Below, one piece after another: positions 1 through 11,329 of a DNA stretch of 64,000 nucleotides. Source of the DNA: Cristatella mucedo (lineage: Eukaryota; Bryozoa; Phylactolaemata; Cristatellidae); contig WPIO01000003.1 in assembly GCA_009760855.2 (NCBI GenBank), positions 7,229,001 to 7,293,000 of the forward strand, given 5' to 3'. The notes below the pieces were generated by a model that was not told the origin of the DNA, did no database searches, and saw only the letters and a list, made by a program, of their open reading frames with translations. A program made the translations under genes and the position numbers. Position 1 is the stretch's first letter, and each line of letters starts with the position of its first letter.

Positions 1-145
1 TAATATTTTTAAATAGTGAATAAACGCGCTCGGCAGAAACGTAATCTACCATCGATAATGACTGGTGAGTATTTTAGCAAACAAATATTTGCAGCTGAAA
101 GCCGGAAGCCAGGTCCTCCTGTCGGTGTCCGAGAAGCTAACTGCT

Positions 146-743
146 GACCACAATAATAATAATAATGTACTCGATAAAGCGCCCTCAGAGAACTTAATCT
201 CTTTCTAGGCGCTTTACATTTGCTGCAAAGTGAAATGCAATTGAATGGTAAGTAAAATCATGCTTGAAAAACAAACAAAATGATTAATATGGTTAGGGGT
301 GACATGCACAGGGTCAGCATGCGAATGTGGTTAGTGGCAGCATGCACAGTGTCAGCCCGCATAAGCACGTGAAGGACGAATCACCGGGACCCACTAAATG
401 CTGTCCTAAATAGGTGTGTTTTTAAGTTCCTTTTAAATGTGGTCAGGTCAGGGGATGTTCTGACCCAGGTCGGGAGGGAGTTCCAAGCTTTGGGAGCATA
501 CGAACTAAATGCACGGTCTCCAAAGGATTTGAGGTTTGTACGAGGTATTTGTAGACTGTTGGATTCCGAAAAGCGGGTGGTACGATACTTGGCCTGATGG
601 GGGAGTATGTCGGAGAGATAGGCTGGAGCCATAGTTCATGAAGGGACCTAAAAGTGAGCGACAAAACCTTGAAGTCAATCCGTTGCTTAACTGGTAGCCA
701 GTGCAGGTCGGCGAGAAGTGGAGTAATGTGGCAACTGCGACCA
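146..743 (-). mobile_element. L2-like LINE, 5'-truncated 3' end (copy A)
   Basis: Read on the minus strand, this fragment holds the last part of the reverse-transcriptase ORF, the 3' untranslated region, the GCGCC/GGCGC hairpin tail and a short (ATT)n end at 151-165. The ORF end (about 381-740) encodes the thumb/C-terminal segment, with motifs WLPVKQRIDFKVL, SSYAPKAWNSLP and LKTHLFRTAF. These match the longer copies at 44-46 kb. A small insertion near 626 (extra bases in the SLHSMAPAYL region) shifts the frame, so it is a pseudogene fragment. The similarity stops abruptly at about 741, as expected of incomplete reverse transcription. The pentamer GACCA flanks both sides (146-150 and 739-743) and may be a target duplication, although part of it also matches the LINE itself. 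Confidence 0.85.
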
Positions 744-1386
744 TGAGAAAGTACGTCGAACTCTGTTGAACTTGCCGATCGAGGTCCCCTGCTCATGATT
801 TCTTTTGAGCCAACGAGGCTGATGGAGCGGAGTGCTTATCTGAGTGCACCCCTAATGCCATTGCTTTACTGAAGTGTCCCCGTGTTAGTTGTAGTTGTTG
901 CCAGTTCAATTAGGGCTAGTGGAGCACCCGTGGAATCGCTCGCTCTCTGTCCGCGTGCCGTCTTTTTCGAAGCCGTTTGCCCTGAACGACAGGCTTGGAG
1001 ATTTCGTCACAGCCGCGCTCCGTCCAGAGGTATCACCTAGGGGGCGGCAACGTGCAGAGCGGCGTGGAAATAGTCTCGCGAAGAACCGCACTGAAAGCGC
1101 ACCGAAAAGCCTGTACGTAGCCAGTACGAACGGAATTCACACACTGCACTATTAAGAGCAGTGTGCGCCATGGCACCTGGTCTTACAAAGTCGCCTAGAG
1201 ACCGGTCACCGCTGCCGCCGGTGGGTTCAGCCTAACCCTGTCGGCGTTGGCGCCACAGCGGCGTACGTGGCTAAGGGGGGGGGGGGGGTTGGGCGTTTCC
1301 CATCGCGTCAGGTCACTGACAGCTGCCTGTCAGCTCTCTCGCTGGCAGAAATTAATCGCCGCCGCATCACGGTCGGGCCTCACAGC
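744..1386. other. No gene recognised
   Basis: Moderately GC-rich DNA. Short open frames (for example 895-1155) show no family resemblance and overlap one another on both strands. A run of 14 G residues lies at 1275-1288. Confidence 0.5.
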
Positions 1387-1520
1387 GGTAGTTTGGCTCA
1401 GCGGTTACGGTGCTCGCCCTGATCGAGGTCAAGGTGAATGTATTTGATGGCCGGCCGAGGTCATGGGGTCGAGCCCCGTGGCACGTGTTAAGCGTCTGAA
1501 TAGAGATCTTAGTTTTTAGC
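1387..1520 (+). mobile_element. SINE-2 family, tRNA-derived, long-insert subtype
   Basis: The head reads like a tRNA: an A-box-like TGGCTCAGCGGTTACGG, then a B-box-like GGGTCGAGCCCC. It is followed by a short body and an L2-type tail beginning GCGTCTGAATAGAGAT. Between the boxes lies an extra segment (AAGGTGAATGTATTTGATGG) that is absent from most other SINE-2 copies here but shared with the copy at 13018-13180. The tail is truncated. Confidence 0.7.
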
Positions 1521-1895
1521 TTTCGTGGCAGTGACCGCCGGCCTAAGACTGTCGCCGCATGGGCTCAGTGAGGATTCGCTCGGGTGGCCAAGCGTCCACC
1601 TTGCAGGGCGAGGCACAAGGTCAAGGCCTTCGCATCCAAGAGTCCATTCGGAAAGGCTCTTTAGCTTCTCAAAGCAAAACGCATTATTTTGACTTATTCT
1701 TACGACGTTGATGGCTCAGGATGGTGAAGATGGCTCCAGATGGCCGGGGACGCGCGGCAAAGCCGCTCGCACGCGTCGCAGACGACGACGCGCCCCTCGC
1801 AGGCTTTTGCCTCTCGTCCGTCCAGTGAGCCCCTGCCTGCGCTGCGTAGCCACCGTAGCAGCAGCTTCGGCTTCTTTTAATGAAGCGCGCCTTCC

Positions 1896-1936
1896 GCCCA
1901 TTCCTGCCCATTCCTGCCCATTCCCGCCCATTCTGC
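1896..1936. repeat. 10-bp tandem repeat (CCCATTCCTG-like, about 4 copies)
   Basis: Four consecutive units of a CCCATTCCTG-like decamer are visible, the last with a CCTG to CCCG change. Confidence 0.85.
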
Positions 1937-2515
1937 AAGCGGGAGCTGATTCTGGGCGCAAAGCGCCGCAGGAGTGCCAACCGCCAGAGGGCTCTTGGCC
2001 TTTGCGTAATAAAAAAAATCTCTACTACCCTTTTGGCGACGGTCCAAATCTCGGCGCCGAGCGAGCGACTACCGGAAGCCTCTCGAATGAAACTTCCTCA
2101 GCCGAGAGACCGGTAGCGCTCATTCGGAGAGTGTACAGCAGCACTCGCGACGAGTGGCGCGTTTTCTCGGTCGTTCTCTCAATGTTTGCTCTCGTATTTG
2201 CATCTCGGCGAACAAGCCTCGTAGTGCCGCAGCTTTCCGTTTCTGGAGTGGAAACTTCACATTGTACCATCTGGCGGGGCCCACGTCGCAGGGAGCATAT
2301 TTTTGCCAAGACGCTATTTTGGAGGCGAACAATTTTCAGGAGAGACCGTGTCGAGGGTGGCGCAACTGAATTAGAGTCATTCTCAGAAACCAGCGAATTG
2401 TCAATTAAGAGCGTTTATCTATCTGCACCGAGAACCGGCATCTGTTCCAGCATTGTACACGCATCTAGATAGAAGATTAATTTTGATAGCGGTAACGTAG
2501 AGGGTAGAAGCAGCA

Positions 2516-2539
2516 CGCGCGCGCGCGCGCGCGCGCGCG
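2516..2539. repeat. (CG)12 microsatellite
   Basis: Uninterrupted alternating CG dinucleotides, about 24 bp. Such tracts can adopt Z-DNA, and the survival of so many CpGs suggests weak or recent methylation decay here (inference). Confidence 0.95.
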
Positions 2540-2931
2540 TACTTTCCACAATTACAGTCGACTCCGGCGTCAGCGTCAGCGAACCTGCAGGAACAAAAAG
2601 GTTGGGTTACTTTCGGAGGTGCAGTCCAACTGGACAAGTGCGGTATGGGAGATTTTTCTGCCGCCGCCAGAAAGTATTTGTAAATCTCGATATCTTGCCT
2701 CAAATGTTGCGTCGGCAGCTTTTCTCGACTCGTCTTTCGCGAAAGCAAGTGTCAGCAGAAAAAAGCGCAGCCACATTCGAATGCGCGCATGTAAGAGCGG
2801 TCCCGGAGCCACAGTCTTTACCACTTCGACGCAGCGCACCGCAGACAGACGTCCTCGCGGACGCTGGCGGATGTTGGCAGACCTCGGACAGCGGAGCGGT
2901 TTCGGCTGGCGAGTTAAAGCTGCACGCAGAA

Positions 2932-2958
2932 CGAACCGCAGCAATCAGCTGCGGTTCG
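2932..2958. repeat. Perfect inverted repeat, 11-bp arms, 5-nt loop
   Basis: CGAACCGCAGC, loop AATCA, then the exact reverse complement GCTGCGGTTCG. No U-run follows and no gene is nearby, so I do not call it a terminator. Confidence 0.9.
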
Positions 2959-3855
2959 CACAGCTGCGCCGACGAAAGAAAATTGTCCAGCTTTTGAGCT
3001 CTCTGAGGACCGTCGCTGCCAGCATCGCCCGAGACTCCCGTCCATTTTCGAGAACCAGTCGTGGTTTCAGTTGACGATCTCGTGGTTGCAGGCCGTGCCA
3101 TTCCGGCTCTCAGTAGCGAGCCTTGATGGAGTTGGAAGTGCGGCATTTAGCCCTCGTTAATAACAAACAATAACAACAGCAGCAGCAATTATAGTAGCAG
3201 ATTTACACAGTACCGCTGATGAGCAAAGTTCGTCCGTGGCATTTTACATATGATGAAAAGGAAGCGAGTAAACTAGTTAGTTACATCGTGCCCAATTTCA
3301 GAACGCACAAGCGCACAACGGACGAATCGCGCTGATCGAAGAAAAGACTGTGAGGCACTAGTAAATTTTAGCTTCTTTTAAATCACTTAAAATCAAGAAA
3401 TAATATTCATAATAAATTCTCTGTGTCACCGTAAGAGGCTAAGAAGATCAAAGCTCTATCCAGCTGCTTGAGCCATCACCGTAAGGAGAGTAATAACCGA
3501 GAGGCAATTACTAGCAAGGTACTGTGCTTGAAAAAGAGTTCACAGCAAGATACCCACAGCTGCTGTTTAGTATTACCTTTGGTTAACAAATTGCGCATAA
3601 CTTTGCACCGGTAAGTACGCAGAGACTACGGAGCTAGGATTCTCATCTGGGAGCAAGACCGCGTTAAATTTTTATCTAGAGGGAAACCCGCAAGATTTTA
3701 ACAAATTCAAATCAGCATTCAGATCCGCAGTTAATGAAAAAACCTAAAGCCCGAAATCGTAATGTTTATTCGTCAAGACCTCGAGATTGCTCCTTGAGTG
3801 GAGTTAGCACATAATTTCGTCAATGGTAGCCGTCGGGGGGGGGAGGCGTTGAATA

Positions 3856-3949
3856 GGTGGCGGTCCAGGTCGTTGGCCAGTCCCACTGTGGGGGGGGGGG
3901 AGGGGGGTTTAAACACCCACCGCCGCTTCATCCCTTGATCCGCCACTGA
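3856..3949. mobile_element. Possible short hAT-type MITE with G-rich ends
   Basis: The left end (AGGTGGCGGTCCAGG) and the reverse complement of the right end (CAGTGGCGGATCAAGG) resemble each other and the CAGTGGCGGATC-type termini common in non-autonomous hAT elements. A long G run lies between them (about 3890-3906). I see no clear 8-bp target duplication, so the boundaries are tentative. Confidence 0.35.
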
Positions 3950-4261
3950 AAGCGTAAGGGGCACTCACGCAAAAAGACCAGTTCACTGGTTCGCAGGAAA
4001 AGCTATGCGAAATAGGTCCGTCTTTAGCTGAGCCCTAACGCGATGCAAAGTCAATGCAGGTGGTCAATGATGGGAGCCAGAACCGAATCCAGATTGTCAC
4101 AGCTACTGAAGCTGAAGGCCAGATAGCTAACGATCTTTATTAAATACGAGGAACAGTGAGACGACTCGAAGTCGAGTAGGAGCGAGTAGGGGGTGCGAAA
4201 GCTCGCTTTAGGAGCCAGGCGGTTGCATTGCTAGGCTGGTCGTAGCAAGCGACCAGTGAGC

Positions 4262-4494
<233 letters not shown>

Positions 4495-4496
4495 TC

Positions 4497-4540
4497 AGTA
4501 AGAGAGCACCTTAACCGCTAGACCAAAACAGCTCGGCACT
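4497..4540 (-). mobile_element. SINE-2 head fragment
   Basis: The reverse complement contains TGGTCTAGCGGTTAAGGTGC, the A-box head of SINE-2. The B box and the tail are not visible. Confidence 0.55.
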
Positions 4541-6890
4541 TTCCGCTGCACGGGAATGTGAGGCAATGGGCCGATCGCGTGGGTGCCGATCGCCTGACGT
4601 ATCTGAACAACTCGACCCTTCGGGTCACCCCTCGCTCCACCCGATCCTCTGGTCGTTACCAGCGAGCAGATAAGCGTACTTAATTCCTCTGGAGACCGAT
4701 TCATCTGCATCGTCGCGATATAATCCGCCTGGTGACATTTTCGAGAGAAACTATAGGCTGACGTGTTCCTCACAGCATATACCTGGTCGGCATGCTTCTT
4801 CATTTATGTGCATTTTCGTGCTACAATGTTTAGTGTTATTTTATCAATGATAAATTGTTGTAAACGTATTACGTGGCTCTCTCACCGAAATTCCTAAAAG
4901 TAGGGATTTTTCTTGTCTCTTCGGGGCCATGAATTTCTGTTTATCGTTATCAATTTCGTTGTATTATTACTACTAAAGGGAAGCATCTAAAACCTCAAAA
5001 CGGAGCGGTTGAAAATCACTCCGAATCAAACTATTTCTCGAGTATTTTAAAAGGAAAAATCTATAAATTCAAGCTTTGGCTTTGGTGCTTTACATGCGGC
5101 CGGAAGAATAATTAAAGATAAATAGGCTTACGGCTGAAGCAATCCTCGACCTTTCTAGTTAAGCTTCAGCCTAAAAGGCTTACATCTGAAGTAGCCATTC
5201 GACCTTTCCAATTAAGCTTCCGAAAAAAAATAAAGATATATTTCTAGAAATCGCTAAGTCGGCTTAGAAATTTACAACACTACGGCAAGGCCTCCAGGTA
5301 AACTTGTAGTCTAATAGTCCGTCCCCGTCGGTGTACCGTACAAAAACAAGTACAATTGCGTCAGAATCCGACCCCCATCTCAACCGAAGGAACTCGGTTA
5401 ACGCAAACAAATGCAGAAGAAGAGCCCTTATGTATTTACTTTCCATACGTGTATTTACTGTGTTACGCGTTGCTTTTGCGTTGCGGTAAATTAACTTCCA
5501 TCCCGAGCCTACCTGAGTTGAGGCGGCGCTCTTAAGAAGAGATTTACAATTGGCTGCCATGCAAAAGTTATTTGGCCAGTGCAGTTTGGTGCATCGAGCT
5601 TAGGAAAACTTTGCACTGACGCACCAGCTGAGTCCCGAATAGCTCGTTTGGATGGCAAAGTGATCTCCGTTTGAAAACGCCGCAGTCGGCCCGAGGCTGC
5701 GGTCATCAACTCTTGCCCTTGAAGGTACCACCGTAAAGGTGGTTCGTTTCTTGAGAAACAGCTCGTGTTAGTTGAGCAATATGAATTAGAGCAAGCGAAG
5801 AGGATCTGCAGTTATGCGCTGTGCTTATTTGCTATTAGCCGCGATTAGTTTAGGCGTGGTCGTGCCTGCTAGCCTATTGGAGAGTACTGGTGTGAGATGA
5901 AATTTGGCGAAGGGATACCCCAGGGCACACATCTTATTATTCAGAGTCAGCGAGCGGTATTGCTATAAAAAAGTAATTTCTGAGCATTTGAGATTGTATA
6001 ATACCCACTGTTTTTAACTACCCGACTGCATCGAGCCAACGTAGAAATTCGGTGGCGTTAGTGTCATGGTTTGTGGTTACTTCTCCTCCTCCCCTGCTGG
6101 AGAAGTACGGTGCATATCAAAATTCTTGTGGAGCAGTGCGTGCACATCGGTCTGGTGCGTATCTCGCCGGAGTTCCAAGCGCTAGAGCTCGAATCTGGCA
6201 AGCGATTACATTTTGCCGCTGACCCAAATGACCCGGCAATGACCCGACGCTCGCAGCTTTGACTTCCGGTCAAAGGTTCGCAGCCGTGGCTTCCGAATGG
6301 CTTTGCGCTAAAGCGGCCGTCGGAGTCACGAGTTGGCGCTGCCAAACATCTGACCAGCAAAAGAAATCTCAGAATCCGGGCATCTTAGGAAGGGGTGTCG
6401 GCGGGCGTGCCGTCTGAGGCCCGATTCGCACGACTTCCGAAGAAAATTTCTATGCGCAGTCTTCGCGCGACGTCAGCGACATCGTTCGTTCGACGGCTGC
6501 CGACGAGAATCTCTCAAAAACGAGGAATGCTGACTCTCGAGCGCGGCACTCGGAAGAAGACACTTGCGCGCGGCGGCCGGCGGCCATCCGAAGAGTGGCG
6601 ACGCACTTGCGGCACTACCGGACTGCTGCCAGTCGCAGCGCCACCTCCGCCGCTGCGACTGGCAGCTCGTTTTACGTAAAGCGCTGATTGCGGCGCCGTC
6701 ACCTCAGACTGCCGTACCCACCAAGAGGAGAAGCGAGAGGAAGTCGAGAGACGGTGGCAGCGCAGAGGGAACGAGAGTACCGCGCTCGTATTTACTTGTC
6801 AACAATGTGCACGCTACCTCCAACCTAATTGTGCTCGATGAAAGTTTGCCTGACTTACCGCTAACTACTAGATTATGCTTCCTTAACATT
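4541..6890. other. No gene recognised
   Basis: A+T-rich from 4.8 to 5.3 kb, then mixed. Around 5100-5230 two imperfect copies of a segment reading GGCTTAC-GCTGAAG-TCGACCTTTC followed by TTAAGCTTC lie in tandem about 58 bp apart. Short frames at 5264-5709 and 6064-6700 have no recognisable motifs. Confidence 0.45.
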
Positions 6891-6891
6891 A

Positions 6892-6950
6892 TATGTAGAG
6901 TGCCCAGGAAGATATTAAGTTCTCCGAGGGCGCTATTCAAATGTATGATA
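6892..6950 (+). mobile_element. L2-type 3' tail fragment
   Basis: Matches the terminal hairpin of the L2/SINE-2 tail (GTGCCC ... AGATATTAAGTTCTCC ... GGGCGCTATT). Only the last 60 bp or so are present, so it could come from either the LINE or SINE-2. Confidence 0.65.
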
Positions 6951-6960
6951 GCAATAATAA

Positions 6961-7104
6961 ATTTGCATAGCGTCCTCAGAGAGCTTAATCTCTTTCTAGG
7001 CACTTTACATATGCTGCAATGAAGCATGGTCGAATGGTTAGTGGTAACGTGCTCAACGACAGTAAGCCTAACATAGAGGTGACGTGCACAGGGTCAGCAT
7101 GCAT
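6961..7104 (-). mobile_element. L2-like LINE 3' end, tail-to-tail with the preceding fragment
   Basis: Read on the minus strand: 3' UTR with the TGCTGACCCTGTGCA-type stretch, then the hairpin tail CCTAGAAAGAGATTAAGC. It carries the GGTTAGTGGTAACGTGCTCAACGA variant shared with the copies at 10.2 and 13.4 kb, marking an older subfamily. It faces the plus-strand tail at 6892-6950. Confidence 0.75.
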
Positions 7105-7182
7105 GATGATAGCCACTAAGGCTCTGCTGCCTCTATACAAACGAGGCAATTGAATCGGCTAATCTTTCATATATATATCAGG
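7105..7182 (+). mobile_element. SINE-1 family, 3' portion only
   Basis: GATGATAGCCACTAAGGCTC followed by CTGCC, CTATACAAACGAGGC and a GGCTAATCTTT end match the 3' body of the full SINE-1 copies at 9.2 and 58.2 kb. The tRNA head is missing and the fragment directly abuts an L2 fragment. Confidence 0.65.
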
Positions 7183-7466
7183 CTATGAGTATTACAAATT
7201 GCTCTTCTGACTCAAGTCTGTGCGCCGCGCCTTTAACCAACCTTATACTCGTCGGAGGCAGTGTCTTTAATTCGTAAGGTCCCAAAGCAGCAAACTCAAT
7301 GCGGACTGACTCGATGAGATCCGCTGAGTAGATGAGATTTGAGGAGGAGCAAAAAACCAGCTATTCTTCGCGGGATTTCCTCCGTTGGCATGAATTAACC
7401 ATTTTGTGCTCACGTGTGATGACGATGGGCACGATTTTACTAACCAATTGACATGCTTCCTTTTTT

Positions 7467-7522
7467 TGCATATGTAAAGTGCCTCAAGAGAGATTTAGTT
7501 CTCCGAGGGCGCTATACAACTC
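7467..7522 (+). mobile_element. L2-type 3' tail fragment
   Basis: ATGTAAAGTGCCTCAAGAG, then AGTTCTCCGAGGGCGCTATAC, is the terminal hairpin of the L2/SINE-2 tail. No coding or 3' UTR sequence precedes it. Confidence 0.7.
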
Positions 7523-8917
7523 CAGTTCTACTGGGGCGCTGCAGCATATTTCATTAGTATTATTACGATTACTATTTTGATATTTCAAAGGAGCGTACTA
7601 ATTTCTTTTCGACGTAAAGGTGAGACGATAATTAAAGTTGCGAGTGTACGTAGGCAAGCTCTTATCTTGATCTCCTTCTAGCCTCGAGCCGAAATCTGAG
7701 GCCGTTGCAAAGCAAGCTCAGGGCTGACCGAATTACTGTGACGCAGACTCCGCCTGCGGCATCCGTTTCGGATCACACAAGCTGCTGCACTATTGCAGTG
7801 TCGGGTTAACGGCAGCTCGCGACAGCATTCACCATAGACATCATATCCGAAGAGCTGCTACGGACAGCCATCGCTTGACCAACGATACGAAAGCCAGATT
7901 TACGCGCGCGCGAAGTTCTGCGTGTCCAGAATGCCAGTGAATAAGTTGGTGGCCATTCGTACTCTCCAGCTTAAGGCGCTGCCTTGTGCTTAAGCTGGAG
8001 CTTATAACATTTAAGTAGTCGGTGGCAAACCACTAGTCAAGATCAACAGCCTCTGACGCTCATTTCTAACTCTCGAGTATTCGAAAATAAACCCCTCGCA
8101 ATCTCTGGCAATATAAGAATATCTCGGTGCAAAGATTAAAATATGTATCACATTTGAATACAATAAATATATTAGATAACGATACCCGCTTTGAAATGCA
8201 TCCGAAAAATCACGAGTACAGATCGTCATCCGTTTATAGTTTAGCTTGAATTGAAATGGCTCTCAAGCCACCAGAGCTACTTTGGAGTATTTCTGAGGCA
8301 TTTAAAACACGCCATTACGCCTCATTACGCTTGCGTGACTTCTGAACTGATCAAGTTCGCTGCTTATTGGAAGGACGCCTTGGCAGTTTCATTTTCAGGT
8401 TGACGATAAAGAACTTCCCCACGGCTTGCGACGCGTTGTGAGGCCTGCGAGGCTCTCTAAAAAAGCAAGCTTGATTACAACTCCACTGCGCTGGTGCCAC
8501 CTGGCGGGCGTAGCTGCTCCAGCGGTAGCTTCTATTAAATATTCGCGTGCTTCACAAATTGGGCTAATCAACTAGAAAATGCAACAGCCACAGTTTCGTG
8601 TGCGCTTTTTTAAAGCTTTGACAAGAATTAGACGACCGCTGCTTTAGTGAGTCAGGAGCGCTGAGGCTGGCAGTTTGTCGCTGCGAGCGTAGGCTTACGT
8701 GATTATCTTCAAGCTGTACAAAAAAATATTCTCCAAAAATTGGCATGATCTTCGCAGGCTTTTTTCCAGAGTTACATTACCTCTTTAATGTTGAGTAACA
8801 TGTCAAGCTCCTGCCTAGAAGATTGCAAAAATCCTAGATTTTGCACTGTGGCGATTGAATAAAACTGCATGAATACTTCGCGCCTGAGAGGAGGAAAAAG
8901 AGAGGAGGTAAATGGCA
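7523..8917. other. No gene recognised
   Basis: Unassigned DNA with no repeat of note except the palindrome at 7964-8000. Short minus-strand frames (8011-8229, 8564-8746) have no family signal. Confidence 0.5.
7964..8000. repeat. Perfect inverted repeat, 12-bp arms, 13-nt loop
   Basis: CTCCAGCTTAAG pairs exactly with CTTAAGCTGGAG across a 13-nt loop. Confidence 0.9.
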
Positions 8918-9074
<157 letters not shown>

Positions 9075-9204
9075 TCTCCCGGATCGCGAGCCTCGGCCAG
9101 ATGGCTGGCCTAGATTTTTTCATAACGAATCAAAAACCACAAAACTTTGGTTGGTTTATGGGGATTCTGGGAACCCTCGCGCTTCTTTCATGTAAAGTTC
9201 TAGG

Positions 9205-9384
9205 CGTGAGCCGTGATGGCACGCACTAGGTAAGGCGGTTGCTTTCACGACCTCGGTCCCGAAGTCGTGAGTTCGATTCCTGCGGTGGGCGATCCTTTAT
9301 CGCCACTGCAAGCGGTGGTGATAGCCGTACAGGCTCTTCTGTCGCTATGCAAAAGAGGCTTTTAAATCAGCTAGGATTTATTTA
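9205..9384 (+). mobile_element. SINE-1 family, tRNA-derived, near full length
   Basis: The tRNA-like head has an A-box-like ACTAGGTAAGGCGGTTGC and a B box AGTTCGATTCC that fits the GGTTCRANNCC consensus in all but the first base. A conserved body follows (GCCACTGCAAGCGGTGGTGA, AGCCGTACAGGCTCTTCTG), then an AGCTAGGATTTATTTA end. The copy at 58.2 kb is closely similar over its full length. RNA polymerase III would transcribe an active copy from the internal boxes. The head is embedded in a longer repeat and lacks a clean acceptor stem, so this is not a functional tRNA gene. Confidence 0.8.
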
Positions 9385-10125
9385 GACTAACGAAATGCCC
9401 GGTGGTGGTTTTCAAAGAGGTCATTTCCTGGCTACTAGGCTGAAATATATTTCTGCTTAACCAACGACTGCCGCTAAAGACCGCAAATACATTATTTAAA
9501 TAGAGAAGAAGAAGACCCACAAAGACGCAGCGGCGAAAAGCATCGGCGGGAGGGCGAGAGGAGTCTCCTTCAATTTCCGGGAACCCGCATAATTTGTGCA
9601 CCTGGATACTTGGGTCACTTTCGGGTCACTTTCACTACAGCGGACGCGATTGTTGCAATTCAGCGGAAATAGGAATTAAAAGCGTTCGCATGCGTTCAGA
9701 AAGTACGACAGATTCAGCGCCTACACCCAAGTCAAAATGCTGAGCCAATGCTTTACTCCAGCTTTCAAGTATGGTAGGTAAGTAATCTCAATAGTTTAAT
9801 GGGTAGAGAAATAAATCCAGCTTGAGACAATATGTTTTAATATTAAATTCTACCACGGAAAGCCTTCGTTATAAACGAATGTCTGCACAGACTCAGGTGA
9901 ATTTTAGTTTAGGATCATTTGATTCAGTCATTCCTGAATATCTAATTTAATTTGTGCTCAAAGGGCAAGGCCTGCATGTCCTGATGAGTCTTCTGACTAA
10001 TCTGGCTGTACAGCTGGGCGAACCACAACTATCCTCGCTTAGCTTTACTGTCCAGGCTAAGCATTGTGTTAATCTACCGGCTCATGCCTTATGGTCATTC
10101 CGTTTAGCGTTGCAGTATAACAATA
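9385..10125. other. No gene recognised
   Basis: Unassigned, rather A+T-rich. Nothing beyond short chance frames. Confidence 0.5.
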
Positions 10126-11257
10126 AAATTAATAATAATAATACACTTGAAAAAGCACCCTCAGACAACTCGATATCTTTCTAGGCGCTTTACAGATGCT
10201 GCTAAGGAAACCCGATCGAATGGTTAGTGGTATCACGCTTGATTAACAACATGAATAAAATGGATAGGGGGTGAAATGCACATGGTCAAAATGCAAGTGT
10301 GGTTAGTGGCAGCATGCACAGTGTCAGCACGCATAAGCACATCAAGGACGAATCACAGGGACCTACTAAATGCTGTCATAGATAGGTGCGTTTTAATTTC
10401 TTTTTAAATATGGTCAAGTCAGGGGACGTCGTAAGTGACGGAAGTTGGGAGTGAGTTTCAGGCTTTGGGGGCATACGAACTAAATGCACGGTCTCCAAAG
10501 GACTTGAGGTTTGTACGAGGTATTGGTAAACTGTTGGATTCCGAGAGGCGGGTGGTACGATGCTTGGCCTGGTGGGGCAGTAGGTTTGATAGGTAGGCTG
10601 GAGCCAAAGAAAGAAGGGACCTTAAAGTGAGTGACAAAACCTTGAAGTCGATCCGTTGCTTGACTGGTAGCCATTGCAGGTCAGCGAGAAGTGGTGTGAC
10701 GTGGCAAGTGCGACGCTCACGACAGATAAGCCTAGCTGCAGAGTTTTGCACTAGCTGTAAGCGCCTGATTACACAGACCGGTAGGTCAGCAAGCAGTGAG
10801 TCACTGAAGTCAAGACGGGATGTCACAAATGCATGGACCAACTTTGATGAGGTATCCCTATCTAAACAAGCACAATTTTTAGCAATTTTATGTAGCTGAA
10901 ATTAGGCAAACTTGATTGTGGAGCTGATGTGGTCGTCTAATGAAGGGTCTCTTTGAAACATCACACCTAGATTTCGTGCAGATTCAACAGGAGATATGCT
11001 AGCAGAGCCGATTTTGAGCGTCAGCCTTTCTAATTTCTGAATTACACTTGGTTTAAAAATTACTAGTAAGTTTATTTTAACATAGTTCAATTTAAGAAAG
11101 TTTGCTGCCGTCCATATGAGAATGTCATAAATGCATGCAGCAAGGGAGTTGAGAGAATTCAACGTGCTGGAGGGCTGGGAGGGATCAAAGCAAATGTACA
11201 ACTGAATGTCATCCGCACAAAAGTGAAAGCCTAGATTGTGCTTGGCAATCACATCGG

Positions 11258-11329
<72 letters not shown>

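Noticed and set aside
1708-2472. 254-codon plus-strand frame
   Set aside because: Low-complexity Arg-rich start, no family motif, and comparable overlapping frames on the other strand in GC-rich DNA.
9205-9290. Functional tRNA genes at the pol III-box sequences (also 22010, 24132, 32528, 58157, 59177)
   Set aside because: They recur with conserved non-tRNA bodies and tails and do not form full cloverleaf arms, so they are SINE heads.
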